Of a stretch of DNA of 15,605 nucleotides, positions 6,458 through 13,769 are shown in pieces. Position numbers and translations under genes: made by a program. Below the pieces are notes generated by a model. That model was not told the origin of the DNA. It searched no databases and saw nothing but the letters and a program-made list of their open reading frames with translations. Origin of the DNA: an uncultured Lachnospiraceae bacterium. Its GTDB lineage: Bacteria > Bacillota > Clostridia > Lachnospirales > Lachnospiraceae. The stretch covers positions 1 to 15,605 of the forward strand of contig CAJTPS010000041.1 in the NCBI GenBank assembly GCA_910578555.1, written 5' to 3'. How positions within the stretch are numbered: the stretch's first letter is position 1; each line of letters starts with the position of its first letter.

Positions 6458-7942
6458 TTATGCAAAAGGATTCTCGGTCGGATACGGTACGCTCTTCGGC
6501 TGATTATAGCCGATCTCACTCACATCCACGCCGATATACTTGAATACATCAAACAACGCTTTGCCATAGTGTCCGAAAGCAACCGCGCCGTGGTGCGGAT
6601 AATTCTTCTCAATCAGCACATGCCGATAGAATCTTCCCATCTCCGGAATCGCGAACACGCCGATACCGCCGAAAGATCTGGTCGCAACAGGAAGAATCTC
6701 ACCCTCTGCCACGTAAGCGCGCAGAATATTATCCGCCGTGCTCTGCAGACGATAGAATGTAATGTCGCCCGGAACGATATCTCCCTCTAACGTACCCTGT
6801 GTTACTTCCTCCGGAAGCGCTCTCGCCATGATCATCTGATACTCCATGCTGCACTTGGACAGCTTCCTGGAGCAGGTGTTGCCGCAGTGGAATCCCATAA
6901 AGGTATCCGTGAACTTATAATCAAATTTCCCTTCGATCGACTCTTTATACATATCCTTCGGTACGGAATTATTAATGTCGAGTAATGTCACGATATCGTC
7001 GCTGACTGCCTCGCCGATAAACTCGCTTAAGCACCCGTAGATATCTACCTCGCAGGATACCGGAATGCCTCTTCCCGTCAGACGGCTGTTCACATAGCAG
7101 GGCACGAAACCGAACTGCGTCTGGAATGCCGGCCAGCACTTACCCGCAATCGCTACATACTCACGATATCCCTTGTGCTCCTCGATCCAGTCGAGCAGTG
7201 TCAGTTCATACTGCGCCAGCTTCGGAAGAATGTCCGGCTTGTTGTTACCATCGCCAAGCTCCTCTTCCATATCCTTCACAACATCCGGAATACGGGGATC
7301 ATTCTCATGTTTATTATATGCCTCGAACAGATCCAGTTCAGAGTTCTCTTCAATCTCGACGCCCAGATTGTAAAGCTGCTTAATCGGCGCGTTACATGCA
7401 AGGAAATTAAGCGGTCTGGGACCGAAGGAAATAATTTTCAGGCTGGAAAGCGCTGCAATCGCACGGGCAATCGGCACAAATTCATGGATCATATCCGCAC
7501 AGTCATCCGCATCACCCACCGGATATTCCGGAATATAGGCTCTCACATTACGAAGCTTCAAGTTATAGCTGGCATTCAGCATACCGCAGTACGCGTCGCC
7601 GCGGCCCTGGATCAGATCGTCCTGAGACTCCTCGGCTGCCGCCACAAACATTTTCGGTCCCTCAAAATGCTTTGCAAGCAGTGTCTCGGAAATCTCCGGA
7701 CCAAAGTTGCCCAGATACACGCACAGTGCATTACACCCGTTATCTTTAATATCCTTCAGTGCATTCACCATATCGATCTCGCTCTCGATGATACAGATCG
7801 GGCACTCGTATATATCCGCCGCATCGTACTTTGCCTTATACGCCTCCACAAGAGCTTTTCTCCTGCCTACCGCCAGCGATGCCGGAAAGCAGTCGCGGCT
7901 TACGGCAACAATACCGATTTTCACTTTGGGTAAATTGTTCAT
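6458..7942 (-). CDS. L-fucose/L-arabinose isomerase family protein
   Basis: The 494-residue protein belongs to the FucI/AraA-type ketol isomerases, cytoplasmic Mn-dependent enzymes that turn an aldose into a ketose. The N-terminal two thirds is the Rossmann-like part (IGIVAVSRDCFP, CVYLGNFGPE). The likely metal ligands are E298 in CEVDIYG, D322 in LLDINN and a histidine in YPHHGAVAFGHYG (about 449-460), matching the Glu-Asp-His set of FucI. At 494 residues it is shorter than E. coli FucI (about 590), as in other members of this subgroup. The ATG at 7942 has AAAGGAGG nine bases upstream. It is the last gene of an operon with a DUF4867 protein and xylulokinase, which points to pentose or 6-deoxysugar use, but the true sugar cannot be read from the sequence. 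A FucI name would overstate this. Confidence 0.85.
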   Translation of the reverse strand: MNNLPKVKIGIVAVSRDCFPASLAVGRRKALVEAYKAKYDAADIYECPICIIESEIDMVNALKDIKDNGCNALCVYLGNFGPEISETLLAKHFEGPKMFVAAAEESQDDLIQGRGDAYCGMLNASYNLKLRNVRAYIPEYPVGDADDCADMIHEFVPIARAIAALSSLKIISFGPRPLNFLACNAPIKQLYNLGVEIEENSELDLFEAYNKHENDPRIPDVVKDMEEELGDGNNKPDILPKLAQYELTLLDWIEEHKGYREYVAIAGKCWPAFQTQFGFVPCYVNSRLTGRGIPVSCEVDIYGCLSEFIGEAVSDDIVTLLDINNSVPKDMYKESIEGKFDYKFTDTFMGFHCGNTCSRKLSKCSMEYQMIMARALPEEVTQGTLEGDIVPGDITFYRLQSTADNILRAYVAEGEILPVATRSFGGIGVFAIPEMGRFYRHVLIEKNYPHHGAVAFGHYGKALFDVFKYIGVDVSEIGYNQPKSVPYPTENPFA

Positions 7943-7993
7943 ATCTTATATCCTCCTTTATCCGGGTTGACCGGTTTCATTACAACATTTTCT

Positions 7994-8617
7994 TCAGTCT
8001 CGAACATCCAGGTTTTCTCCGATCAGTCCGATATGCGCGCCGGCATCCAGTCCGCCCTCTGCATGACCGATCAGCCACTTGTTCTTCGCTGTGATCAGCG
8101 CGTCTTCCCAACCGGCATGTTCCTCTTCCAGCGGATAATTCGTACCGGCGGGCAGCACGATCCCCACTTTGAATCCGTCCTCGTTTGCGCTGCACGGCGC
8201 ATAATGAAGCGTTGTGGCATAGATCTCTACCGCCGTACCCGCGGGTACCAGGAACGCCTCCATCAGAGACGTGTCATAGGTAAAGTCGTCCGTGACATCC
8301 TGCTGCATACCGACAATCAGAATGGCATCTGTCGCCGCCACATTGACCTCGGAACTCCTGTGATACTCCACCGCATTCAGTTTATAATTGTGTCCGTTGC
8401 AGTATCCTGCCTGGATCGGCAGTTCCCCGTAGGTTCTCTTCTGTAATGCCTTAGCCGCCGCCGTCTCCTCTAAAACTCCGATCGAAGGCTCATAGGCAAC
8501 GCCTTCCGGCAGCGGGGTCTTACTTTTAATCGCTTCCACAAGATCGCTGAAGTCAATTCCCTGTACAATTCTGCCGTATTTGCGAAATGCGGAATCGGTA
8601 ATTTTTCTGATCTCCAT
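7994..8617 (-). CDS. DUF4867 family protein, probably a cupin-like sugar-pathway accessory
   Basis: This 207-residue protein matches my recollection of the DUF4867 family, small cytoplasmic proteins found beside sugar kinases and isomerases in Firmicutes. The middle has alternating beta-strand text (YHRSSEVNVAATDAILIVG, AFLVPAGTAVEIYATTLHYAP, FKVGIVLPAGTN) typical of a cupin or ureidoglycolate-lyase-like barrel. Possible metal or substrate residues are the histidines in YHRSSE and LHYAPC. No enzyme activity is established to my knowledge. A mutarotase or isomerase role on the sugar handled by its neighbours is a guess. It starts at an ATG with GGGAG eight bases upstream and lies 95 bases after the kinase and 51 bases before the isomerase on the same strand. 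Confidence 0.8.
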   Translation of the reverse strand: MEIRKITDSAFRKYGRIVQGIDFSDLVEAIKSKTPLPEGVAYEPSIGVLEETAAAKALQKRTYGELPIQAGYCNGHNYKLNAVEYHRSSEVNVAATDAILIVGMQQDVTDDFTYDTSLMEAFLVPAGTAVEIYATTLHYAPCSANEDGFKVGIVLPAGTNYPLEEEHAGWEDALITAKNKWLIGHAEGGLDAGAHIGLIGENLDVRD

Positions 8618-8712
8618 TGCTAATACTCCCTTTCCTGTACATACATACGATGATATTGATTCCTGTTATTTTGAAAATCTCTTCCGTTATCTCCGATCAC
8701 TGTTTTCAGCCA

Positions 8713-10188
8713 TTATTTTATCGCCTCGAACAATGCCCTGCACGCCGGATAGATCTGCTTAAACTGCTGATACCGCGCCTCGTATTTCTCTACGAGTTCC
8801 GGCGTCGGCTCCACCGTTTCTACGACCCTGACAATCTTCTCCGCCGCCTCTTCCACACTCGCGTACTCTCCGCAGGCAACCGCCGCAAGCATAGCGCCGC
8901 CCATCGCCGGTCCCTCCTCGCTCTCGATCACATCCACTTTCAGATTCATAATATTGGCGATCATCTTCTTCCACAGGGGACTCTTCGCACCGCCGCCGCA
9001 GATCTTCGTCCGTTCGATCCGGATACCCAAAGACTTCGCCACCTCCAGAGAATCCCGCAGTGCGTATGCCACACCCTCTAAAACAGCCTGCGTCATATCC
9101 GTCCTGGTCGTATCCATCGTCATGCCGATAAAAGTACCCCTTGCATTCGGATCATTGTGCGGCGAGCGTTCGCCCATCAGATACGGCAGGAAATACACAT
9201 GGTTCTCTCCCAGCCTGTCGTCGGTAATGCCCGCCTGCTCACCCGCATAATCCGTTGTTCCGACGATCTCATCCATCCACCATTTATTACAGGATGCCGC
9301 GCTCAGCATACAGCCCATCAGATGATAGTGTCCGTCGGCATGTGCAAACGCGTGCAGCGCATTAAACTTATCCACACCGAACTTATCCGAGGAAATAAAG
9401 ATCGTGCCACTGGTGCCCAGAGAAATATTGCACCTGCCGTCTCCGACCGTACCGGTTCCCACAGCCGCCGCCGCGTTGTCGCCGCCGCCCGCCGCCACCT
9501 TCACAGTCCCGGGAATACCCAACTCCTGCGCAATCTGCGGCAGTACCGTCCCCACCGTCTCATAACTCTCGTATATCTTTGCCAGCTGTTCTTCCCTCAC
9601 GCCGCAGATCCCGCACATCTCCTTCGACCAGCAGCGGTTCTTTACATCAAACAGCAGCATGCCGGAAGCGTCCGACACATCGGTGCAGTGAACGCCCGTC
9701 AGCTTATATGCTATATAATCTTTAGGAAGCATGATCTTCCTGATCCTCGCAAAATTCTCCGGCTCCTTATTTTTCACCCAGAGTATCTTCGGCGCGGTAA
9801 AGCCGGTAAAGGAGATGTTCGCCGTGTACGCCGACAGTTTATCCTGACCGATCACGTTGTTCAGATAGTCACATTCTTCCGTTGTTCTTCCGTCATTCCA
9901 CAGGATCGCCGGCCGGATCACTGTATCCTTCTCATCCAGTATCACGAGCCCGTGCATCTGCCCGCCGAAACTGATCCCCGCAATCTGACTCTTATCCACG
10001 TCCGCAATCAGTTCCCGGATGCCTGCTATACTCTGTTCATACCAGTCCTCCGGCTTCTGCTCCGACCAGCCCGGATGCGGGAAGTAAAGCGGATATTCCT
10101 TCGATACGATATTTACGATTCTGCCGTTCCCCTCCATCAGCAGAAGTTTTACGGCGCTGGTGCCCAAGTCTACGCCAATATACAGCAT
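8713..10188 (-). CDS. xylB: Xylulokinase-like FGGY carbohydrate kinase
   Basis: The 491-residue enzyme should phosphorylate a ketopentose such as D-xylulose with ATP in the cytoplasm, feeding the pentose phosphate pathway. The FGGY N-terminal domain opens with YIGVDLGTSAVKLLL; the XylB-type GQMHG lies at 76-80; the catalytic aspartate is D237 in AGGGDNAAAAVG, as in E. coli XylB. The C-terminal ATP-binding domain has ICGGGAKSPLWKKM. Length is normal for the family. An upstream in-frame ATG (10305) is rejected because MLYIGVDLG at 10188 has GGAGGAG four bases before it and begins exactly at the family start. It is the first gene of the operon and is preceded by a promoter and palindromic operator. 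Close FGGY kinases act on other ketoses, so the substrate within this locus could be ribulose- or fuculose-like. Confidence 0.88.
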   Translation of the reverse strand: MLYIGVDLGTSAVKLLLMEGNGRIVNIVSKEYPLYFPHPGWSEQKPEDWYEQSIAGIRELIADVDKSQIAGISFGGQMHGLVILDEKDTVIRPAILWNDGRTTEECDYLNNVIGQDKLSAYTANISFTGFTAPKILWVKNKEPENFARIRKIMLPKDYIAYKLTGVHCTDVSDASGMLLFDVKNRCWSKEMCGICGVREEQLAKIYESYETVGTVLPQIAQELGIPGTVKVAAGGGDNAAAAVGTGTVGDGRCNISLGTSGTIFISSDKFGVDKFNALHAFAHADGHYHLMGCMLSAASCNKWWMDEIVGTTDYAGEQAGITDDRLGENHVYFLPYLMGERSPHNDPNARGTFIGMTMDTTRTDMTQAVLEGVAYALRDSLEVAKSLGIRIERTKICGGGAKSPLWKKMIANIMNLKVDVIESEEGPAMGGAMLAAVACGEYASVEEAAEKIVRVVETVEPTPELVEKYEARYQQFKQIYPACRALFEAIK

Positions 10189-10335
10189 AATACTCCTCCA
10201 TTCCGAAGCGTCAGGCTGAGGAAATGCAAACCGAATCTCAAATTCGGTTCTGCGATCAGGGAAATTTGTGACGCTTCTGTACAAATTTCTGACATGAACC
10301 GGCACTTTGCCGGCACAAAGTTTGCGTTTCTTGAC

Positions 10336-10349
10336 CGTGCACGTGCACG
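10336..10349. promoter_or_regulatory. 14-bp palindromic operator, likely bound by the LacI-family regulator
   Basis: CGTGCACGTGCACG is perfectly symmetric around a central CG, the hallmark of LacI-family operators. It begins about 8-10 bases downstream of the predicted operon transcription start, where bound repressor would block the polymerase. The divergent lacI-type gene is the obvious source of the repressor. Confidence 0.65.
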
Positions 10350-10364
10350 CTACTAATTAATTTT

Positions 10365-10393
10365 ATCATAGTCTCTGACGAACGCAAAATCAA
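10365..10393 (-). promoter_or_regulatory. Promoter of the xylB-DUF4867-isomerase operon
   Basis: On the minus strand TTGATT (10388-10393) and TATGAT (10365-10370) are separated by exactly 17 bp. Transcription would start near 10358, leaving a leader of about 170 bases that contains the operator and the kinase ribosome binding site. Confidence 0.65.
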
Positions 10394-10409
10394 GACCATA
10401 AAATATTTT

Positions 10410-10523
10410 CGTAACATTATACAAAACGGTGTTTCCAATCTTGTCTATTTGTTACGGTACGACCACGGCTGAAGGCAATCGCACTTACGCCGTGCCGCAA
10501 AACCGCGCTGTCAGTTCGTAACA
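10410..10523. promoter_or_regulatory. Three CGTAACA motifs in the divergent regulatory region
   Basis: CGTAACA occurs at 10410-10416 and 10517-10523, and in inverted form (TGTTACG) at 10450-10456. The first and third copies share nine bases, TTCGTAACA. A further inverted pair, CACGGC and GCCGTG, lies at 10464-10469 and 10489-10494. The copies sit between the two divergent promoters, where an activator or second regulator could bind. No known regulator is matched. Confidence 0.3.
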
Positions 10524-10543
10524 ATGCACACCCTCCTGCACAT

Positions 10544-10572
10544 TTGACTTGTATGTGCCGTTGTGCTACTCT
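10544..10572 (+). promoter_or_regulatory. Promoter of the LacI-family regulator gene
   Basis: TTGACT (10544-10549) and a weak TACTCT (10567-10572) are 17 bp apart. Two direct copies of TGCACA (10525-10530 and 10537-10542), which resemble half of the palindromic operator, lie just upstream and may allow autoregulation. Confidence 0.45.
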
Positions 10573-10636
10573 TTTATTCAGATTAAGACATTAAAAAGTG
10601 CTTGTTCAATCTTCCTACGAAAGGAACCTTTCCGAC

Positions 10637-11665
10637 ATGGCAACCATTAAAGAAATCGCCGCCCTCGCAGGCGTGTCCCGCGGCACGGTAGACCGCGTGC
10701 TGAATCACCGCGGTTCCGTCAACGAACAGACCAGACAGAGAGTTCTTGAGATTGCACAGTCTCTGGAATACAAGCCCAACAAAGCCGGAATCGTTCTCGC
10801 CGCCCGGAAGAAGAACCTGAAACTCGGCGTCGTTCTGCTCGGATTAAACACCGTTTTCTACGACGATATTCTCGCCGGTGTCCATGATAAAGCCGCAGAA
10901 CTCGCAGACTATAATTGTTCTGTTCTGATCAGACAGACCGATTATGACTTACAGCAGCAGTTGGAGGCGCTCGATGAACTCACTGCACTGGGCGTCAACG
11001 GCATCGCGCTCTCCCCTTATAATGATCCTGCCATTCGGAAGAAAATCGACGAACTTCACGCACTCGGCATACCCGTCGTCACTCTGAATACAGATATCGA
11101 AAACTCGAAACGGATCGCTTATATCGGCTGTCACTTTTATCGTTCGGGAGAGACTGCCGGCGGTCTCATGCACCTGATGACCCGTAATCGTATCCGTGAA
11201 GATGTACGCGTTGGTATTATATCCGGTTCCCGGAATATTCTGTGCCACACCGAACGGATCGCAGGCTTTCGCCATGCCACTGCCGCCTATGGCAATATCA
11301 GCATCGTGGATATCGTCAATAACAATGACAATGAATCGGAAAGCTACGATCTCACCGCTTCGCTGCTCGCCCGGCATTCCGAGATCAATGCCCTCTATTT
11401 CACCGCCGGCGGTGTTTACGGCGGCTGTCGCGCCGTGACGGATTCAGGGCGTCAGGATGAGATCACCGTCATTACGAACGATATCGTTGATACGACAAGA
11501 GAATATATAGAAAAAGGACTGATCGCAGCTACCATCTGCCAACAGCCCTTCCTACAGGGTTCCAAACCCCTTTCTATTCTGTTTACCTGTCTGACCACCG
11601 GCGAACTTCCCACAGTCTGCAATGACTACGTGGATATCGATATCCGGATCAAAGAAAACTTGTAG
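10637..11665 (+). CDS. LacI-family transcriptional regulator with sugar-binding domain
   Basis: This 342-residue DNA-binding protein very likely controls the divergent sugar operon. The helix-turn-helix covers residues 2-21 (ATIKEIAALAGVSRGTVDRV), followed by a hinge near 44-58 (EYKPNKAGIVLAARK). The rest is a periplasmic-binding-protein-like effector domain, with KLGVVLLG at its start, GVNGIALSP near 125 and the NDNESESYDLTASLL helix near 235. It is of the kind that binds a free or phosphorylated sugar. A GTG at 10598 is in frame, but the protein family starts at MATIKEIA (10637), which has AAAGGA 11 bases upstream. The binding site itself sits in a small inverted repeat (GAAAGG-AA-CCTTTC, 10619-10632). 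Its 3' end overlaps the EAL-protein gene by 17 bp, and no terminator is visible between them. Confidence 0.88.
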   Translation: MATIKEIAALAGVSRGTVDRVLNHRGSVNEQTRQRVLEIAQSLEYKPNKAGIVLAARKKNLKLGVVLLGLNTVFYDDILAGVHDKAAELADYNCSVLIRQTDYDLQQQLEALDELTALGVNGIALSPYNDPAIRKKIDELHALGIPVVTLNTDIENSKRIAYIGCHFYRSGETAGGLMHLMTRNRIREDVRVGIISGSRNILCHTERIAGFRHATAAYGNISIVDIVNNNDNESESYDLTASLLARHSEINALYFTAGGVYGGCRAVTDSGRQDEITVITNDIVDTTREYIEKGLIAATICQQPFLQGSKPLSILFTCLTTGELPTVCNDYVDIDIRIKENL

Positions 11666-13337
11666 TGTGCAGGAACCGTTCCTCGAACTGTTCCGCCGGA
11701 GAAGGTTTGCCGAAGAAATATCCCTGTATCATATCCGGTTTCGTCTTCATCATCCTGTTAAGCTCTTCTTCCTCCTCTATGCCTTCCATACAGACTGAAA
11801 ATCCCAGACTGTGCACCATATCAATGATATGGCTGATAATATTATAATCATGGTCATTCTGAAGCGCCTGCACGACAAAACTTCTGTCGATCTTGACCGT
11901 AGTGGCCTCGATCTCTTTCAGATAACGCATATTGGAATAACCCGTTCCAAAATCGTCCAGTGCCAGATCAATATTCTTCTCCTTCAAATCCTTAAAGAGA
12001 TTCTTGATCCTGCTGTCTGTCTCTATGTATCCGCTCTCCGTCAGTTCCAGAACCAGACTCTCCGGCGGAATATCCACTTCCTTGATACATTCCTCCACAT
12101 CATTGATCAGATCGCTCTTGTGCATCTGTACATAAGACAGATTTACATTAACGTGAAAATGTGGAATAATCTCACGCCATTTCTTGCATGTCTGCGCCGC
12201 CTGCCACAGAACGTATTTTCCAACCGGAATAATCAGCCCGCTCTCCTCCAGAATCGGGATAAACACCGCCGGAGACACATTGCCGTACTGCTCGCAGCTC
12301 CAGCGGAGAAGCGCTTCCGCCCCGATCAGTTTATAGTCCTTCGTAGAAACGATCGGCTGGAAAAACACCTGAAACCCGTTAAAATGATTGTTAATATCCC
12401 TTCTCATCAGTTTACGGATATTCAAACGGCGCAAATACACGTCATACACTTCCCTGTCAAACAACGCCATCTGGTTCTTGCCGCTGCGCTTCGCCTCATT
12501 GAGCGCAAACTCCGTCAGCTTCAGAATATTCTCCGCGCTCTCGTCCTCGAATCCGTCGCACATAACGCCGGCGGATATCGTATAGAAACAACTGTACTCC
12601 TTCTTCCGCACCGTATCGGCAACCTTGCTCTTAATCTCATCATAGACCGCCTGCACATCCACCGTGTCTGCGGATCCCGAATCCACAATGATAAACTCGT
12701 CCGCCATCAGTCGATACACATCCACCCCGGGATCTACTGTCGCTATGATGCAGTCGGCCAGTTCCCGCAGAACGTCATCGCCCGCTTCCACGCCTTCCTT
12801 CTCATTGATCTCCTTAAAATTATCGATGCCGATCCGCATCATATATTTGATCGTCTCCGGCCTGTCGCGCAGGATCTCCTCCGCATCGTAGCGAAATCTG
12901 ACCTCTCTGCGCAGACCCGTAACATTATCTGCCTTGGCTTCCTTACCTAACTCCATCACTCTGCCGATTAACAGCCTGTGTCCGCCCGCTCCCTGAATCA
13001 CGGTCCCCTTGCAGCTGATCCAGACGGCCCTGCCGTCCTTATCGAGCCAGCGGTACTCCATCGCATGTATCTCCTGCTCTCCCGAAGCACACCGTCTGAT
13101 GTCTTCCTTCACTTTATTGTAATCGGAAGGATAGATCACTTTCTGCAGCCTGGGTGTCGCGTCCCTAATCACGACATCCGAAAAAGGAAACCGCTCCAGC
13201 ATCCTGTCGGTTACCATATAAGTATCCGTATCCAGATCCAGGATATAAATATAGGCGTCAGTTGCCTTCTGTATAATTTCCACTACCGCCCGAATCTCGT
13301 CAAGCGACATGTTTTGTAATGTCTGCGCATAATCCAT
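11649..13337 (-). CDS. PAS-GGDEF-EAL protein, probable c-di-GMP phosphodiesterase with inactive cyclase domain
   Basis: The 562-residue protein has a PAS-like sensor (about 20-130), a GGDEF domain (about 138-295) and an EAL domain (about 305-555), with no membrane segment. The cyclase signature reads MADEF at 211-215 instead of GGDEF, and the first metal-binding aspartate position reads G170 in RIGIDNF, so c-di-GMP synthesis is unlikely. The EAL half keeps its expected catalytic set: E341 in EALLRW, N399 in NVNLS, E431 in LELTES, D461-D462 in DDFGTGYSN, K482 in KIDRSF, E518 in MEGIE and Q538 in QGYFFGKP. It should therefore hydrolyse c-di-GMP, with the dead GGDEF perhaps acting as a regulatory or dimer domain. 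The ATG at 13337 has GAAGG close upstream. Its gene has a consensus promoter and tail-to-tail overlap with the LacI-type gene. No other c-di-GMP gene is nearby. Confidence 0.92.
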   Translation of the reverse strand: MDYAQTLQNMSLDEIRAVVEIIQKATDAYIYILDLDTDTYMVTDRMLERFPFSDVVIRDATPRLQKVIYPSDYNKVKEDIRRCASGEQEIHAMEYRWLDKDGRAVWISCKGTVIQGAGGHRLLIGRVMELGKEAKADNVTGLRREVRFRYDAEEILRDRPETIKYMMRIGIDNFKEINEKEGVEAGDDVLRELADCIIATVDPGVDVYRLMADEFIIVDSGSADTVDVQAVYDEIKSKVADTVRKKEYSCFYTISAGVMCDGFEDESAENILKLTEFALNEAKRSGKNQMALFDREVYDVYLRRLNIRKLMRRDINNHFNGFQVFFQPIVSTKDYKLIGAEALLRWSCEQYGNVSPAVFIPILEESGLIIPVGKYVLWQAAQTCKKWREIIPHFHVNVNLSYVQMHKSDLINDVEECIKEVDIPPESLVLELTESGYIETDSRIKNLFKDLKEKNIDLALDDFGTGYSNMRYLKEIEATTVKIDRSFVVQALQNDHDYNIISHIIDMVHSLGFSVCMEGIEEEEELNRMMKTKPDMIQGYFFGKPSPAEQFEERFLHTTSFL

Positions 13338-13454
13338 ACCTTCACGCCCTTCCCCGTCAATTTCGGGATTGATTCTGATCCTGTCTGCATGTGGATATCC
13401 GTGCTGTGATGATCTGATAATTCCGAATGTGCATGATCTTCTAAGATGTATCTA

Positions 13455-13483
13455 ATTATACCCGATCTGACATATAATGTCAA
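13455..13483 (-). promoter_or_regulatory. Consensus sigma-A promoter of the EAL-protein gene with overlapping inverted repeat
   Basis: On the minus strand a perfect TTGACA (13478-13483) and a perfect TATAAT (13455-13460) are separated by 17 bp. An inverted repeat TGACAT-TAT-ATGTCA (13468-13482) overlaps the -35 and half the spacer and looks like a repressor site. The leader is about 110 bases; I saw no c-di-GMP riboswitch signature in it. Confidence 0.8.
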
Positions 13484-13658
13484 ACAATTTTATTCATTCT
13501 GCCCAATTTTTTCGATGTTTTTCGGTTATTTTACGGCAATATTATTAAAATTTTCGATTTGTGCAAATAATACATTTTATCGTATATCTGTCGGAACTTA
13601 CCCGCACACACCATCTATACCTTCAAAATGCATCCTATACAAAATCTGCGATTTTTGA

Positions 13659-13714
13659 TATACTATCTTCATATCAGAAATACCATACAATCGGCAGGAT
13701 GACACCATCCTGCC
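13659..13714 (+). promoter_or_regulatory. Promoter and leader hairpin of the carbamate kinase gene
   Basis: An extended -10 (TG-A-TATACT, the hexamer at 13659-13664) lacks a good -35. About 20 bases after the predicted start is a perfect 9-bp stem with a 4-base loop (13693-13701 and 13706-13714, arms GGCAGGATG and CATCCTGCC). No T-run follows directly, so it is not a plain terminator. It could be an operator, an mRNA stabiliser or part of an attenuator. The rest of 13484-13658 is AT-rich with nothing else recognised. Confidence 0.5.
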
Positions 13715-13769
13715 ATATACGTTTTGCATGCAGACGCTTAAATGCGGAAAATCGGAGGAAACAGGGCAT

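Noticed and set aside
7175..7933. 252-residue plus-strand ORF
   Set aside because: Antisense shadow of the isomerase gene; the real strand has strong motifs and a ribosome binding site.
9157..10356. 399-residue plus-strand ORF
   Set aside because: Antisense to xylulokinase and its promoter; rich in Arg/His as expected for a shadow frame.
11811..12950. 379-residue plus-strand ORF
   Set aside because: Antisense to the PAS-GGDEF-EAL gene, whose reading frame holds clear catalytic motifs.
13338..13450. Possible c-di-GMP riboswitch in the EAL gene leader
   Set aside because: Neither the class I nor class II riboswitch core was recognisable.
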